From Hyphomicrobiales bacterium (GTDB taxonomy: Bacteria > Pseudomonadota > Alphaproteobacteria > Rhizobiales > Devosiaceae): a stretch of 5,832 nucleotides of DNA. Of this stretch, positions 5,349 to 5,832 are shown piece after piece (position 1 is the first letter of the stretch; each line of letters opens with the position of its first letter). The notes under the pieces are model-generated. The model was not told the origin of the DNA and ran no database searches. It saw nothing but the letters and a program-made list of their open reading frames with translations. The stretch spans positions 1 to 5,832 of the forward strand of contig JAQGKB010000222.1 of the NCBI GenBank assembly GCA_028290345.1, written 5' to 3'. A program made the translations under genes and the position numbers.

Positions 5349-5385
5349 AAACCGTTGCGTTATCGCGACGGTTTTCTTGTGTTTG
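5349..5385 (+). terminator. Rho-independent terminator of the cell wall hydrolase gene
   Basis: AAACCGTTGCG (5349-5359) pairs with CGCGACGGTTT (5364-5374) in an 11-bp stem with one G-T wobble and a TTAT loop. A T-rich tail (TTTTCTTGTGTTT) follows. It begins 18 bases after the stop codon. The tail exists only in the rightward direction. Confidence 0.7.
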
Positions 5386-5427
5386 AAGGCAAGCGTGCGG
5401 TTGCCGGCGGCGTCATCGTTTACAGGA

Positions 5428-5548
5428 ACGGGAATGAAGGTATTCAGGCACCGGCATGCAACTCCAAAGACGTCATTCCCGTGAAAACGCGGTCTCTGTT
5501 TGAAGCCGAGCAAGCAAACGGAGATGCCCGCGTGAGCGGGAATGACGT
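5428..5548. repeat. Cluster of ATTCCCG palindromic repeats
   Basis: Three modules share the core of the element at 71-203. One is ACGGGAATGA (5428-5437); the others are the arms at 5470-5502 and 5515-5548, both bounded by ACGTCATTCCCG or its complement. These two arms form an imperfect inverted repeat closing on GTTTG/CAAAC around a 12-nt loop. The right arm keeps its own hairpin (5524-5543, one mismatch); the left arm is decayed. The cluster lies between the convergent hydrolase and pckA genes, just past the pckA stop, where the leftward transcript could fold. Confidence 0.7.
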
Positions 5549-5566
5549 GATGGGCGGCCGGTGCCG

Positions 5567-5832
5567 CTATTCCGCCGCTTGCGCGAGGCTCGGCCCGGCC
5601 GACGCGGCAACCCCGCCGCCACTGCCGAACTTGGCAAAGTTGCTGGTAAAGAGGCCCACCAGTTTCTCCGCTTGCCGATCATAGGCCACAGCATCCGCCC
5701 AGTTGCGGCGCGGCTCCAGCAGGCGGTCGTCGACGCCTTCGACATGCTCGGGGACAGCGAAGCCGAAGATCGGATCGATGCGCGTTGCAACATTGTCCAG
5801 CGCACCCGAAAGTGCGGCATTGAGCAGGCGGC
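5567..5832 (-). CDS. pckA: Phosphoenolpyruvate carboxykinase (ATP), C-terminal fragment
   Basis: The last 87 residues of ATP-dependent PEP carboxykinase, cut at the window's right edge. The full enzyme (about 530-540 residues) converts oxaloacetate and ATP to PEP, CO2 and ADP, the first step of gluconeogenesis, in the cytosol. The fragment shows the C-terminal family pattern: LLNAALSGALDNV, then DPIFGFAVP, a WADAVAYDRQAEKLVGLF helix and NFAKF. In most relatives I know the protein ends soon after NFxKF with an acidic tail; here the end is Gly/Ala-rich (GSGGGVAASAGPS). The active-site residues (phosphate loop, metal ligands) lie outside the window. It faces the hydrolase gene, with the palindromic cluster between them. 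The identification rests on the C-terminus alone, but the match is good. Confidence 0.88.
   Translation of the reverse strand, partial: RLLNAALSGALDNVATRIDPIFGFAVPEHVEGVDDRLLEPRRNWADAVAYDRQAEKLVGLFTSNFAKFGSGGGVAASAGPSLAQAAE

Noticed and set aside
5473..5820. Leftward frame of 115 codons over the pckA end
   Set aside because: It is out of frame with the clear PEP carboxykinase C-terminus and covers the palindromic repeat.
1..5832. A new defence, mobile or biosynthetic system
   Set aside because: The genes are single, on alternating strands, belong to unrelated housekeeping or unknown families, and show no shared operon or hallmark proteins.

Overview
The window looks like ordinary chromosomal DNA from a high-GC alphaproteobacterium, most likely of the Hyphomicrobiales (a Devosia-like genome would fit). 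This is inferred from four things: strong G/C third-position bias in the coding frames, a SleB-type cell wall hydrolase, the C-terminus of an ATP-type PEP carboxykinase, and intergenic palindromes of the GTCATTCCCG...CGGGAATGAC and GTCATTCTCG/CTCGGGTCGAGCCCGAG types common in that order. TTAA-N7-TTAA (CtrA-type) sites also fit. No database search was possible.

Layout. 1-270: intergenic, with a long near-perfect inverted repeat (71-203). 271-945 (-): dienelactone hydrolase family protein with an intact Cys-Asp-His triad. 946-1507: gene-free, with two degenerate GAGG/CCTC hairpins, a palindromic element whose arms show covarying changes (1169-1260), and a 21-nt tandem repeat growing out of it (1250-1332). 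1508-1918 (+): DUF1810 protein, starting at GTG behind a strong ribosome binding site. 1927-2169 (-): small two-helix membrane protein. 2332-3036 (+): HAD phosphatase or phosphomutase. 3033-4073 (-): SAM-dependent methyltransferase-like protein whose stop overlaps the HAD stop in a shared CTAG. 4074-4490: regulatory region with several CtrA-like boxes and a strong ribosome binding site that points to an ATA codon. 4491-5330 (+): secreted SleB-type cell wall hydrolase, followed by a rho-independent terminator (5349-5385). 5428-5548: second cluster of palindromic repeats. 5567-5832 (-): 3' end of pckA, cut by the window edge.

The genes are single units on alternating strands, mostly convergent or divergent, and do not form an operon or a recognisable defence or mobile system. 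I did not find a convincing new multi-gene system. The most interesting points are the control region of the cell wall hydrolase (CtrA-like boxes and a possible ATA start), three short repeats in that protein's N-terminal region, and the covarying palindrome with its adjacent minisatellite.
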